This document shows, piece after piece, positions 1-7,371 of a DNA stretch of 12,018 nt. The first letter of the stretch is position 1. Every line of letters starts with the position of its first letter. The stretch spans positions 76,652 to 88,669 of the forward strand of contig DIAM01000009.1 in NCBI GenBank assembly GCA_002416505.1, read 5' to 3'. This DNA is from Gammaproteobacteria bacterium UBA5078 (lineage in GTDB: Bacteria; Pseudomonadota; Gammaproteobacteria; Pseudomonadales; Pseudohongiellaceae). A program made the translations under genes and the position numbers. The notes beneath the pieces were generated by a model that saw nothing but the letters and a program-made list of their open reading frames with translations, searched no databases and was not told where the DNA came from.

Positions 1-36
1 CCAGCCCCAGCCCCAGCCCCAGCTCCAGCTCCAGCC
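1..36 (+). repeat. 6-bp tandem repeat encoding a Pro-Ala linker
   Basis: Six copies of CCAGCC/CCAGCT run from the window edge and encode (Pro-Ala)6, followed by Pro-Pro. The array may be longer upstream. Pro-Ala runs act as extended, protease-resistant spacers between domains, and a hexanucleotide array can change length in frame by slippage. Confidence 0.85.
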
Positions 37-1626
37 CCTCCTTTTAATGCAGACTTGGATCCGGCAACCGACACCGGTGAACTTGACCGTGTAACCGAAA
101 ACATTGAGCCCGAGTTCACTATCAATGCAGGTAAGCTGCTGGTAGCCGGTGGATCGGCGCGCCTGCTTGATTCTGCAGGTAACGTCCTAGGCACCACGCC
201 GGTAACGCAAAACGACGTGAACAGGGGTACAGCCAACGTGGCCCCAGGCCTGTTGGACGACGGTTCGTACACTTTCATCGCTCAGGTTCTCGACGCGCTT
301 GGTAATGTGGTGGGCTCAACTCCGGTGGTCGTGACTGTGGTCACTGACCGCGATGGCGTGATGCCTTCAGTAGAGCTAGCTGCCAACAGCGGTGACTTCA
401 ATAATGACGGCATTGCAGACTGGTTGCAAAACAACGTTGCGCAGCTTCCAGTCAAATCCTATACCGATTTTATGTTGGGAAAGAATGCGCCTAGCACAAG
501 CTTTGGTGCAGTCATAGGCGGTCGACCCGATGCACAATCACCTGGCGGAGTAATGCTTGATGAATCAGTGCAACTCGTGAATGTCCGGATTGACCCGCTG
601 CCTGCCACGACGGTTCCTCAAGGATATGCCACCTTGACCGATCTGGTTAATTTCACTGTAGAAGCGCAGGTGAATGGCGAGCTGTCAGACCTTGATCCAA
701 CACGTGAGGGGCTTCAAACACAGATCGTACTGGATTTGCCCAGTGGGGTCCGCAGCAACGCTTACCTGAAATACAACGCGAACACCCAGAGTTGGGTCGA
801 TTTCACCAACCCAGCTGCGCTTAGTGGTGCCGTTGATGGTGCGGCACTGATTGATACCAATGGCGACGGCCTTATCGACCGCATCGTCATCACTTTGACT
901 GACGGCGGCCCTGGCGACGAGGACGGCATTGTAAACGGTATGATTGTAGACCCGGGCCTGCTGGCCTTCCGGGAGCCTGAAGCAACGCCAGTTTTCAGTG
1001 TGCTGTTGGCCTCGGGTGACCGCTATTATTCCACCGATGTGTCCGAGGTTGTCAAAATGGCTAAGGGCGTCGGCAATGTGTTCGAGGGAGTGCGCTTTGA
1101 CTCGCTGTCCACCGCAGACGGTGGCGAGCAGATTCATGCTTACCGTAACTTCATTACCGGTGACTGGTACTTCGGCGCTGACGGAGAGCCTATGCCTTAC
1201 GCATGTTACGAGCTGCGGCCTGATGCGGGTTTCCAAGCAGCTTCAAATGGCGGTGGCCCGGGCGACGATTTCCATCTGTTGCTGGATCGCCAGGGCAAGA
1301 CACAGCTGGTTTCATTGGCGGATGCAGCGCAGCTAGGGCTGGCGGGCAAGGGATACCGGGACCTGGGAGCCGTGTTCAACACAACCACTACATCAGCATT
1401 CCAATTCGACGCAGAAGGCTATCTGGTCAGCAACGCAGACAACGCCCAGGTGCGACAGCTGGTGGGAGCGCTCGCAGGTAACTACAGAAGCACCAGCGAT
1501 GCGAACTTCATCGAAGCAGTCGAAAGCCACTATCTGCAACAGGTAGATTTGGTGGGCCTGCCGCGCATGAGCAGTGCCACCGCAGCAGACCTGAACGCCC
1601 TCTTCGGCACGGGGTTCGTTGCATGA
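1..1626 (+). CDS. C-terminal part of a large modular surface protein (adhesin-like) with choice-of-anchor-U-like module; 5' end outside window
   Basis: The frame is open to base 1, so this is the last 541 residues of a longer protein; no start codon in the window is credible. Residues 1-14 are a Pro-Ala hinge. Residues 18-118 form a bacterial Ig-like beta-sandwich repeat, with the pattern FTINAGKLLVAG, then GSYTFIAQVLDALGNVVGST. Residues 119-325 resemble the choice-of-anchor U module: DFNNDGIAD near residue 132, LDPTREG near 233, NAYLKYNANTQSWVDF, DTNGDGLIDR at 285-294, and DEDGIVNGMIVDPGL. The Asp-rich motifs look like calcium sites. The last roughly 215 residues form a distinct domain (DRYYSTDVSEV, EGVRFDSL, AYRNFITGDWYF), loosely like DUF5648-type repeats, and end in ALFGTGFVA. 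No RTX repeat or LPxTG-type anchor is visible. The next gene overlaps by 4 bp and encodes a beta-barrel, so that protein may help display this one. Role in adhesion or matrix is inferred from domain type; anchor-module identity is by pattern recognition only. Confidence 0.85.
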   Translation, partial: PAPAPAPAPAPAPPFNADLDPATDTGELDRVTENIEPEFTINAGKLLVAGGSARLLDSAGNVLGTTPVTQNDVNRGTANVAPGLLDDGSYTFIAQVLDALGNVVGSTPVVVTVVTDRDGVMPSVELAANSGDFNNDGIADWLQNNVAQLPVKSYTDFMLGKNAPSTSFGAVIGGRPDAQSPGGVMLDESVQLVNVRIDPLPATTVPQGYATLTDLVNFTVEAQVNGELSDLDPTREGLQTQIVLDLPSGVRSNAYLKYNANTQSWVDFTNPAALSGAVDGAALIDTNGDGLIDRIVITLTDGGPGDEDGIVNGMIVDPGLLAFREPEATPVFSVLLASGDRYYSTDVSEVVKMAKGVGNVFEGVRFDSLSTADGGEQIHAYRNFITGDWYFGADGEPMPYACYELRPDAGFQAASNGGGPGDDFHLLLDRQGKTQLVSLADAAQLGLAGKGYRDLGAVFNTTTTSAFQFDAEGYLVSNADNAQVRQLVGALAGNYRSTSDANFIEAVESHYLQQVDLVGLPRMSSATAADLNALFGTGFVA

Positions 1627-2339
1627 ATATTCATTCCATGAGAGTAATAACGATGTGCAAATCCATTAGTATAGGCATTCGCCCAGTTCTGGCAGCTCTG
1701 CTGCTGGCAATGTCGCCCGCTGTGCTTGCGCAGCAGAGCGCGGAAGAAGAGTTTCCGTTTACGTATCTTGGTGTTCAAATAGGTGTGCATGATGTCGACC
1801 AGTGGCCGGCATGGATCAGCCTGGGCAACGGCGTTGACTTCGAGGGGGGAGTGAGCCTAGAGGAAGATCTGGCCTGGGGTCTGCAGCTAGGCCGCGAATA
1901 CGAGAACTCGCGTTATGAACTGGAGTATCAGCGCGGTGACTATGCAGTTGGCATGATCAATCTGAATTCGCTGACAGAGGTCGTGCTGGGCGGCGAAGGC
2001 AAATACGAGGCGCTAATGCTCAACGCCCTCCGCCTGCATGATTTCAGTGAGCGGCTGACGGCATATGCAGGTCTTGGCATCGGTCGTGGGCGGGCAATAT
2101 TGCCCGCCCAAGGTTTTACTGGTGGCTGTCAGTGTTTCCCCGAAGCTGAAAATTCCGGTTTTGTCTGGCAGGCGCGACTCGGAGTGGAGTACCGCATTGG
2201 CGAGCGCAGTAGGCTAGGACTTCACTACTCTCGATTGTTTGACATGTCTGGGCCATCGGAAGAGGATGGGACCCCGTCAATTGTTTATTCGAAGCGCGAT
2301 ATCGACACGCTCGCGCTCAGCTTACGCTGGGAATTTTGA
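1623..2339 (+). CDS. Small outer-membrane beta-barrel protein
   Basis: The 238-residue product has a Sec signal peptide: basic/polar start, hydrophobic core PVLAALLLAMSPAVLA, then probable cleavage before QQSAEE. The rest alternates polar and hydrophobic residues in amphipathic strands (YLGVQIGVHD, YELEYQRGDYAVG, LTAYAGLGIGRG, FVWQARLGVEYRIG, SRLGLHYSRLF) and ends in LALSLRWEF. A final strand with C-terminal Phe is the BAM recognition signature. Length and layout fit an 8-strand OmpA/OmpX-like or porin-family barrel. Its first ATG overlaps the TGA of the upstream surface-protein gene (ATGA), implying translational coupling. An alternative start at 1653, preceded by GAGAG about 8 bases upstream, would give a more normal 26-residue signal peptide. 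A loop carries a CQC pair. The function is unknown; surface display or retention of the upstream protein is an inference from the coupling alone. Confidence 0.85.
   Translation: MNIHSMRVITMCKSISIGIRPVLAALLLAMSPAVLAQQSAEEEFPFTYLGVQIGVHDVDQWPAWISLGNGVDFEGGVSLEEDLAWGLQLGREYENSRYELEYQRGDYAVGMINLNSLTEVVLGGEGKYEALMLNALRLHDFSERLTAYAGLGIGRGRAILPAQGFTGGCQCFPEAENSGFVWQARLGVEYRIGERSRLGLHYSRLFDMSGPSEEDGTPSIVYSKRDIDTLALSLRWEF
2087..2110. repeat. 24-bp perfect palindrome inside the beta-barrel gene
   Basis: The half-site TGGGCGGGCAAT at 2087-2098 is followed immediately by its exact reverse complement at 2099-2110, with no spacer. It lies within the coding sequence and encodes part of GRGRAILPAQ. The GC-rich arms with AT centre could form a hairpin in mRNA or a cruciform, or be a dimeric protein-binding site. 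No role can be assigned from sequence. Confidence 0.9.
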
Positions 2340-2810
2340 AGTGAAGGGTATGGTGATTGGCAATCGGCGCTGGCAAATGAGCTTTGGGCCGCTTCATCAA
2401 TATTTTGCATAACTGACAATATATAAAAAAGACAGAGCGATGCTACGACCACGCATCGGCTCAAAGGAAGTCCAGTATGTCACTGTGCAGATTCCGCAGC
2501 CTCGTTCACGATTAAAAAGCCGAAACAGCTCAAAAACTTCAGAGGCTGTCTTAGTACCCGGATTAGCTGGGCTCCTCGTGCAGCAATCTCGGCTCAGTGA
2601 TCAGCACCCGCGTAATTCGCACTCGCTGCTGCTGACCACCAGAGAGTTAGTTGGGCTTTGCTTCTGCAATTTATTTCAGCTCGACGTTCTAGGCACGATA
2701 GATATCCTCGTTCTATTTTTAGCCCTGCGAGAGCACCATCGCCTATTGTGTAGCTTGGCATAGCATCTTGACAGGAATGAATCGCCGTTTGTTCTCCCGA
2801 TAACCTGAAT
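2340..2810. other. Intergenic stretch without a recognisable gene
   Basis: This lies between the beta-barrel gene and the transposase remnant. No reading frame here has a convincing start, Shine-Dalgarno site or protein-like composition. An imperfect inverted repeat (GAGCGATGC at 2435-2443 with GCATCGGCTC at 2453-2462, one bulged base, 9-base loop) lies about 100 bp after the beta-barrel stop. It lacks a following T-run, so it is at best a weak terminator candidate. The stretch near 2542-2559 slightly resembles, in inverted orientation, bases near 3734-3752 on the far side of the transposase remnant, and could be a worn IS end. Confidence 0.5.
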
Positions 2811-3685
2811 CTTGATAAAGTAAATCTCCTCATTCAGCATAGGCGAGAGGTTTTTGTTTTTGCCATGCCTGTGAACCGGATTGTAAAACAGTTCGATATA
2901 GTCAAGTACATATTTATTGCCTTCGTCCCTGCTCGCGTGGACTTTTCTACTGCTTCTTTCACGCTTGAGTAGCTGGGAGAAGCTTTCTGCAACTGCGTTG
3001 TCGTGAAAGTTTCCTCAGCGACTCATACCTAGCAACAAGTTGTGCTTTTTGAGCTTGGATTTCCGATCATAACTTGTTTACTGGCAGCCCTGATCCGATT
3101 GCAATATCACTTCGCCTTTGGGGTTTTCGCCGCCAGGATGCCATCAATAGCGACTTTTATACCAACTCAGTGTTGATCTCAGAGCTGATTGACTAGGCGA
3201 CGATCCGCCCAGAGAGCAGATTCATGATCACCCTCAGAAAAAACCATCCTTAACTAGCTCTGATGTAAGTGATGTTGCTCATCCACACTAGATTGGGAGC
3301 TTGATCAAACTGCCGATTTAGCAAGTTGTGAGCCACCACTGATGCCTCACCAACGGCATTTTCTTGCAACCCATCTCGGAGCTTATATTAGCCTGTTGCA
3401 TCAAGCGCAGCAGCAAAATTCTGGCAAGCATCTCTCCGGTTAAAAACATGTTTTCGATAATCTTGCGGTACTCTTAAACACAGACACTTTCCATCCAGAA
3501 TGCTTGATGACGTCTAAGTAATATTCATCGAATTTTGCTCTGTGGCTATCTGGCTCCTTGAGCCAGTCGTAGTAACCACTGAAATGGACTTCCAGGACTG
3601 AACAAATCAAACGAATCGGAAATGTGAGCTCCTGAACTGCTTCTATATTGAATTACTCTGTATATCGCTTGCCTGAGATATGCAT
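2811..3685 (-). pseudogene. Decayed, internally deleted IS3-family transposase (OrfA start joined to OrfB)
   Basis: Reading the minus strand with frame corrections gives an IS3-type DDE transposase. An OrfA-like beginning (HISGKRYTE, stop, FNIEAVQE, about 3685-3640) runs directly into OrfB sequence (FPIRLICSVLEVHFSGYYDW), so most of OrfA and the OrfB start are deleted. Then follow YRKIIENMFLTGEM, RLMQQANIS, NLLNRQFDQAPNLVW, NITYIRAS, VILQSDQG, SKLKKHNLL, FHDNAVAESFSQLLKRE, YIELFYNPVHRH and LSPMLNEEIYF. Lesions include in-frame stops at 3250-3252, 3193-3195, 3078-3080 and 3015-3017, a frameshift at the four-base G/C run at 3120-3123, another between about 3320 and 3375, and loss of the first catalytic Asp (Asn at 3274-3276). 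The second Asp (3092-3094) and the catalytic Glu (2985-2987) survive. The element cannot make transposase. The family call is confident; the subgroup is not. Confidence 0.88.
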
Positions 3686-3873
3686 CTCCTGTTATCCGCG
3701 ATTCTAACGCTTCATGGGGTATACTAAACTCGTGGGCGATTAGGACAACTCATTGTCTAACCCCTTTAACCCCAACTTCCGGCTAGAGGTGGGGCGGGGC
3801 TTCGGCAGTAGCGAGGAGATGTTTACGGAGTAATTGACGTATTCCCTAGAGAGCTAAGCGCTGGCGTATGCAA
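3686..3873. other. Spacer between the M50 operon end and the IS remnant
   Basis: This is short non-coding sequence downstream of the M50 gene stop. It contains a CCCC-rich stretch at 3760-3800 with a short direct repeat (TAACCCC) and an imperfect CCCCA/TGGGG pairing, but no clear rho-independent terminator. Part of it near 3734-3752 may be the worn outer end of the IS3 element, since its OrfA start lies at 3685. Confidence 0.4.
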
Positions 3874-5997
3874 CTAAAAGCCAAACTCACGGACCAGCAC
3901 CACGACCGCGCTTCGCAAATAGCGCGCTAGCGGTGCTTCCGACGCCGCTCGAATCACAACTTTCCCCCGCCATTGGTGACCAGCCAGCTCGGCTGAGGCC
4001 TCGGCAAGTGTCAACTCTAAGCGGTAGACAGCTCGTTCCGGCACCTGAACGTTCAGCTGCTGGCGTGTTATCACGTGCCCTCCCGCACCCGCTGCCAGCT
4101 CTCCGATAGTCAAGGTCCTTGAGGCATCGACGTCAATCCGGGACACTTCTAGAGCAATGACTCCGCCTTCAAGCCCGTCGGCTAGAAAAAGGCCGGAGTC
4201 GCCCACAGCAACGCGCTTGACCTGCTCCTCGTTCAGAAATGTCTCAACAATATATCCTCTGTCGCCAACCAGCACTCCCAGCTGCTCATTGCCCGCCAGC
4301 CACTGACCTTCAGCAATGTCGGGGTCCGAGCTATAGAAGGTGCCGGCGAAAGGGGCTAAAGCATTGAGCTTCTGCAATTGTTCCACTGCCAAGCCAAACT
4401 CTGCTTCAGCGGTTGCCCAGTTCTGATTCGCAACCATCAACTGCTTGCGGGCCTCTTCATCCAAACCGCTACTAGCAGCCAGCCAGCGGGCAGACTCTGC
4501 TCGCAGTCCTGCAATCGTTTGCCGAGTGGAAAGTTGTGGTGCCTTGAAAAGGGCCAGTACCAACCCCGCTTCGACCCGTTCAGCATTGTGCAGATTAAAG
4601 TGCTCTATAAAGGCGCCTGATGGGACAATAATCGGCCAAACCTCAAGTGGCCGCAACATTCCGCTTGTCGCGATCCTGCCTGGCCACGGCACCGACAATA
4701 CAGTAATCACAACGAGCATGAGTACAAGCGAGCGCACTGCGCGCCGTCGGCTATTGGACTGTTCGGCAATTTTTCCCCGACGCGCTATCCATGCGCCGGC
4801 TTCTCGATAGACTGGCAAGGCGATGAACCACCACAATTCCAAAACAAACAAGAAAATTCCCACAGCCTTTATAAAAAAATGATAAACGAGGATTGCGATG
4901 CCAATAAACACCACCAACCTGTAAAGCCAGGTAATCCAAGCAAAAGCGATCAGCCATGCCTGTTTTTTCGATGAAAAATATTCTGGCCGCTCTTCGCCAA
5001 TTTCAAATAACCATTCGCGCAATTTCCAGCGCGCCAGAGCAAAACTGCGGGCGTGTAGGTTCGGTATGTCCAACAGATCGGACAGGATGAAATAACCATC
5101 AAACCGCAAGAACGGACTGGCGTTGATTGCAAGGGTCGCCACCAAGCTGGTGGTCGCCAGCATGAAGGCCATGCCGCGCAACTGGCCCTCTGGCAAAAGC
5201 GCCCACGCCAACGTGGCCCATGCCGCGATGATCAGCTCGGTGGCTATCCCTGCGCACGATACCTGCAGCCGCTGCCACCTGTTGTCCAAGCGCCAGGCTT
5301 CGTTGGTGTCGGTGTAAGCCATCGGGAAGAGCACTAGAAAGGCCACACCAATAGCCGGAATACGACAGCCAAAGCGCTTTGCCGTAAAGGCATGACCAAG
5401 CTCGTGCAGAAATTTCACAATAACCAGCGTCACACCATAGGCCACCAAGCCTTGCACACTGAAGGTGTCTACCATGGTGGCAAAAAACAGCTCGGATTGC
5501 TTGAAAACCTGGGACATTCCGAGTATCAGAGCCGCCAGGGTCGCGAGAGCAAATCCGCGGCTGTAATAAACGGCAACCCATGGCAACAAGGCTTCCAACC
5601 AGCGATCTGGCTTCAACAAGGGCACGCGAAAAAACAGATAGTTGTGCAGCAACCAGCGTCCGGTGCTGCCCTGCATTTCAAGCTGCCGTTGGGCCAATTT
5701 TTGCGATGCATCGCGACCATTGGGAATCGTCAGCTGGTTCTCATCCAGAAATCTCGCTACACGCATGACGTCCTCGACTTCCGGCCGCAGTGCGCTGGCT
5801 TGCTGCACACGCTCTGCGATGAGCTCAGGATTTGCCAGTTTCCAGCGAGTGAGTATCTCGAATGTCAGCCAGTCAATTCGAAAAAACTGGTTGCGTTGGG
5901 GGTCATGTAACGTCCAGCTTGGCTGGCCATCAGACAAGACAGGGCCTGCCAGTAGGTCAAGCTCTTCGCGAAGTGAAGGCAGGCTCATGGCGCTCAT
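3874..5997 (-). CDS. PqqD-like / M50 site-2-protease / HlyD-like fusion protein (membrane zinc peptidase-adaptor)
   Basis: The 707-residue protein starts at ATG 5997, which overlaps the TGA of the upstream adaptor gene (ATGA). A longer frame to a TTG at 6045 is less likely. Residues about 9-84 look like a PqqD-type winged-helix (SWTLHDPQRNQFFRIDW, FEILTRWK), a fold that often binds peptides. Residues 136-405 are multi-spanning membrane segments with the zinc motif HELGH at 198-202 and the second M50 motif NASPFLRFDGY at 292-302, so the catalytic and ligand residues appear intact. After a final membrane segment (about 424-440), residues 440-707 are HlyD-like: SGMLRPLEVWPIIVPSGAFI, an Ala/Glu-rich helical hairpin at about 488-543, then APFAGTF and barrel strands. 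Such M50-HlyD proteins occur in Gram-negatives next to large secreted proteins; their mechanism is poorly known. The operon position suggests it exports or processes the giant protein encoded two genes upstream. Confidence 0.88.
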   Translation of the reverse strand: MSAMSLPSLREELDLLAGPVLSDGQPSWTLHDPQRNQFFRIDWLTFEILTRWKLANPELIAERVQQASALRPEVEDVMRVARFLDENQLTIPNGRDASQKLAQRQLEMQGSTGRWLLHNYLFFRVPLLKPDRWLEALLPWVAVYYSRGFALATLAALILGMSQVFKQSELFFATMVDTFSVQGLVAYGVTLVIVKFLHELGHAFTAKRFGCRIPAIGVAFLVLFPMAYTDTNEAWRLDNRWQRLQVSCAGIATELIIAAWATLAWALLPEGQLRGMAFMLATTSLVATLAINASPFLRFDGYFILSDLLDIPNLHARSFALARWKLREWLFEIGEERPEYFSSKKQAWLIAFAWITWLYRLVVFIGIAILVYHFFIKAVGIFLFVLELWWFIALPVYREAGAWIARRGKIAEQSNSRRRAVRSLVLMLVVITVLSVPWPGRIATSGMLRPLEVWPIIVPSGAFIEHFNLHNAERVEAGLVLALFKAPQLSTRQTIAGLRAESARWLAASSGLDEEARKQLMVANQNWATAEAEFGLAVEQLQKLNALAPFAGTFYSSDPDIAEGQWLAGNEQLGVLVGDRGYIVETFLNEEQVKRVAVGDSGLFLADGLEGGVIALEVSRIDVDASRTLTIGELAAGAGGHVITRQQLNVQVPERAVYRLELTLAEASAELAGHQWRGKVVIRAASEAPLARYLRSAVVVLVREFGF

Positions 5998-7367
5998 AGT
6001 GCTAGGCTCGTCCTGATCACTGCCATGGGTCGGCGCATCACCCAATAGATCAGAGGCACTGTGCGCCCACCGACGCGGGCAGTGCCCTTGAGTCCAATCC
6101 GATGATCAATAGCACCGCTCACGCTGGCACGCATGCGGTAGGCATACATGCCATCAGCTCGCTCAACGGCGTCGTGCGCGAGATAGCGCAATGCTCCTCT
6201 GACAGGCGCGAGTGGAGTGGAATTGAGATACAGCGACACAGGCGCGTTTTCGGGCAACGGAATCGCATCACCGATCGGCAACCAAGCTTCGATTTCGATG
6301 TCATCCACCGCTGCTATCCGCATGACCCGCTCCCCAATAACCACTGGGCGACCGATCCACTCGGAAGGATCATCAAACAACGCGATACCAGAACGAGGTG
6401 CCTTTACTTTGGCTCTTTGCAGTTGTTCCTGAAGAAATGCAGCCTCTGAGCGGCGCTCTTCGATACGCCCGGCGAGCATTGCGAGCAAGGCTTTGGCGCT
6501 CGCATCGGAAATTGCTTGCTGAGCGACTTGCCGGTACTCCGCCTCGACTGAGGACAACACAGATCGGGCCACATCGAGTTGACTGAGTATCAGGACCTCA
6601 TCAAAGTCGAACAGCGGGTCCCCTTCGTTAACGTACTGATTGGGTCGAACATGAAATGCCATTAGCACTCCATCCAGTGGCGAGCGAATCATGGACGGGT
6701 TTGCCGCGACAAGTTCAGCCGGAGCCAGCACTGACAGTTGAATGGGAAAAACACAAATCAGCAACAACGCGGCTGCTATCACGTAACGTCTTTTACGCCA
6801 ACGGGCTGGCTGCTTCTGGGTCGCCATGGACGCAGGAGCACTCACCAGTTTTCTCAGCCAAAAACTAGCTTTTCCGGAAACACGATGCAGTGCATTCCAC
6901 GCGTGGGCCCAGCTTGATACCCATTCCGTCAGAAGCGCAATCTCTGTGGGAGACCACGATATATCGCGCGCAAACAACATCCCGCCCGATTTGATGCCAT
7001 GGTCACTCTCAAACGGCAACCACACCAGATGTTCAGGAAGCCACTCAGACCACTGTGCAGCAACAGCCTCGGGCAATGAGCCGGCATCCACCACGCCAGC
7101 ATTTGCCATCTGCTGGTGCAGATACTCAGATATCTGCTCAAGCCACAGTGCGAACGGGGCGTTCGCCTCAACCTTCACGACCCCTGACAGGGCTTTTACA
7201 CCCTTGCCGGAAAACCATAGCGCGGATTGACGATATGGCACCAGCTCATGAGTGTCATTAACCGCCATGAAGGCCAGCACGGCTAAATCGTCAGCCTTGC
7301 GGGCGCGACTCGCGAGATCAATCAGCGACAAAAAGAGCCGCTGCGCAGCTTTAGGTGAGCCCTGCAT
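5994..7367 (-). CDS. HlyD-family periplasmic adaptor with GAF-like N-terminal domain
   Basis: The protein has 457 residues. Residues 1-175 are predicted cytosolic and look like a degenerate GAF-type sensory/binding fold (DDLAVLAFMAVNDTHELVPY, RQSALWF, GGMLFARDISWSPTEIALLTEW). One membrane segment follows at 194-215 (YVIAAALLLICVFPIQLSVL) after a basic stretch, WRKRR. The periplasmic part has two half-lipoyl segments (SMIRSPLDGVLMAFHVRPNQ at about 225-244 and VKAPRSGIALFDD at about 321-333) flanking a short coiled-coil hairpin (258-318), then beta-barrel strands to the end. This is the order of HlyD/MFP adaptors, but with a much shorter hairpin than classical type I HlyD and an unusual N-terminal domain. 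The gene starts 4 bp after the giant-protein stop with a GGAG 10 bases upstream, and its stop overlaps the M50 gene start. It probably pairs with the M50 fusion in one envelope complex; the GAF assignment is tentative. Confidence 0.85.
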   Translation of the reverse strand: MQGSPKAAQRLFLSLIDLASRARKADDLAVLAFMAVNDTHELVPYRQSALWFSGKGVKALSGVVKVEANAPFALWLEQISEYLHQQMANAGVVDAGSLPEAVAAQWSEWLPEHLVWLPFESDHGIKSGGMLFARDISWSPTEIALLTEWVSSWAHAWNALHRVSGKASFWLRKLVSAPASMATQKQPARWRKRRYVIAAALLLICVFPIQLSVLAPAELVAANPSMIRSPLDGVLMAFHVRPNQYVNEGDPLFDFDEVLILSQLDVARSVLSSVEAEYRQVAQQAISDASAKALLAMLAGRIEERRSEAAFLQEQLQRAKVKAPRSGIALFDDPSEWIGRPVVIGERVMRIAAVDDIEIEAWLPIGDAIPLPENAPVSLYLNSTPLAPVRGALRYLAHDAVERADGMYAYRMRASVSGAIDHRIGLKGTARVGGRTVPLIYWVMRRPMAVIRTSLAL

Positions 7368-7371
7368 CCAG

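Noticed and set aside
685..1236. Minus-strand 183-codon frame inside the surface-protein gene
   Set aside because: It lies opposite a clear, domain-bearing coding frame, and its protein has no family features.
2435..2462. Imperfect hairpin as terminator of the adhesin/barrel operon
   Set aside because: It has a bulge, a 9-base loop and no following T-run; kept only as a note in the intergenic entry.
2440..2763. Plus-strand 107-codon frame in the intergenic region
   Set aside because: There is no Shine-Dalgarno site, no recognisable domain, and an odd composition; it lies in degraded sequence next to an IS fossil.
2594..2833. Minus-strand 79-codon frame downstream of the transposase remnant
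   Set aside because: Its beginning overlaps the transposase C-terminus in another frame and the rest has no recognisable feature.
5998..6045. Longer start (TTG at 6045) for the M50 fusion protein
   Set aside because: It would overlap the adaptor gene by 52 bp and adds a polar, low-complexity leader. The ATG at 5997 overlaps the upstream stop as ATGA and begins just before the PqqD-like segment.
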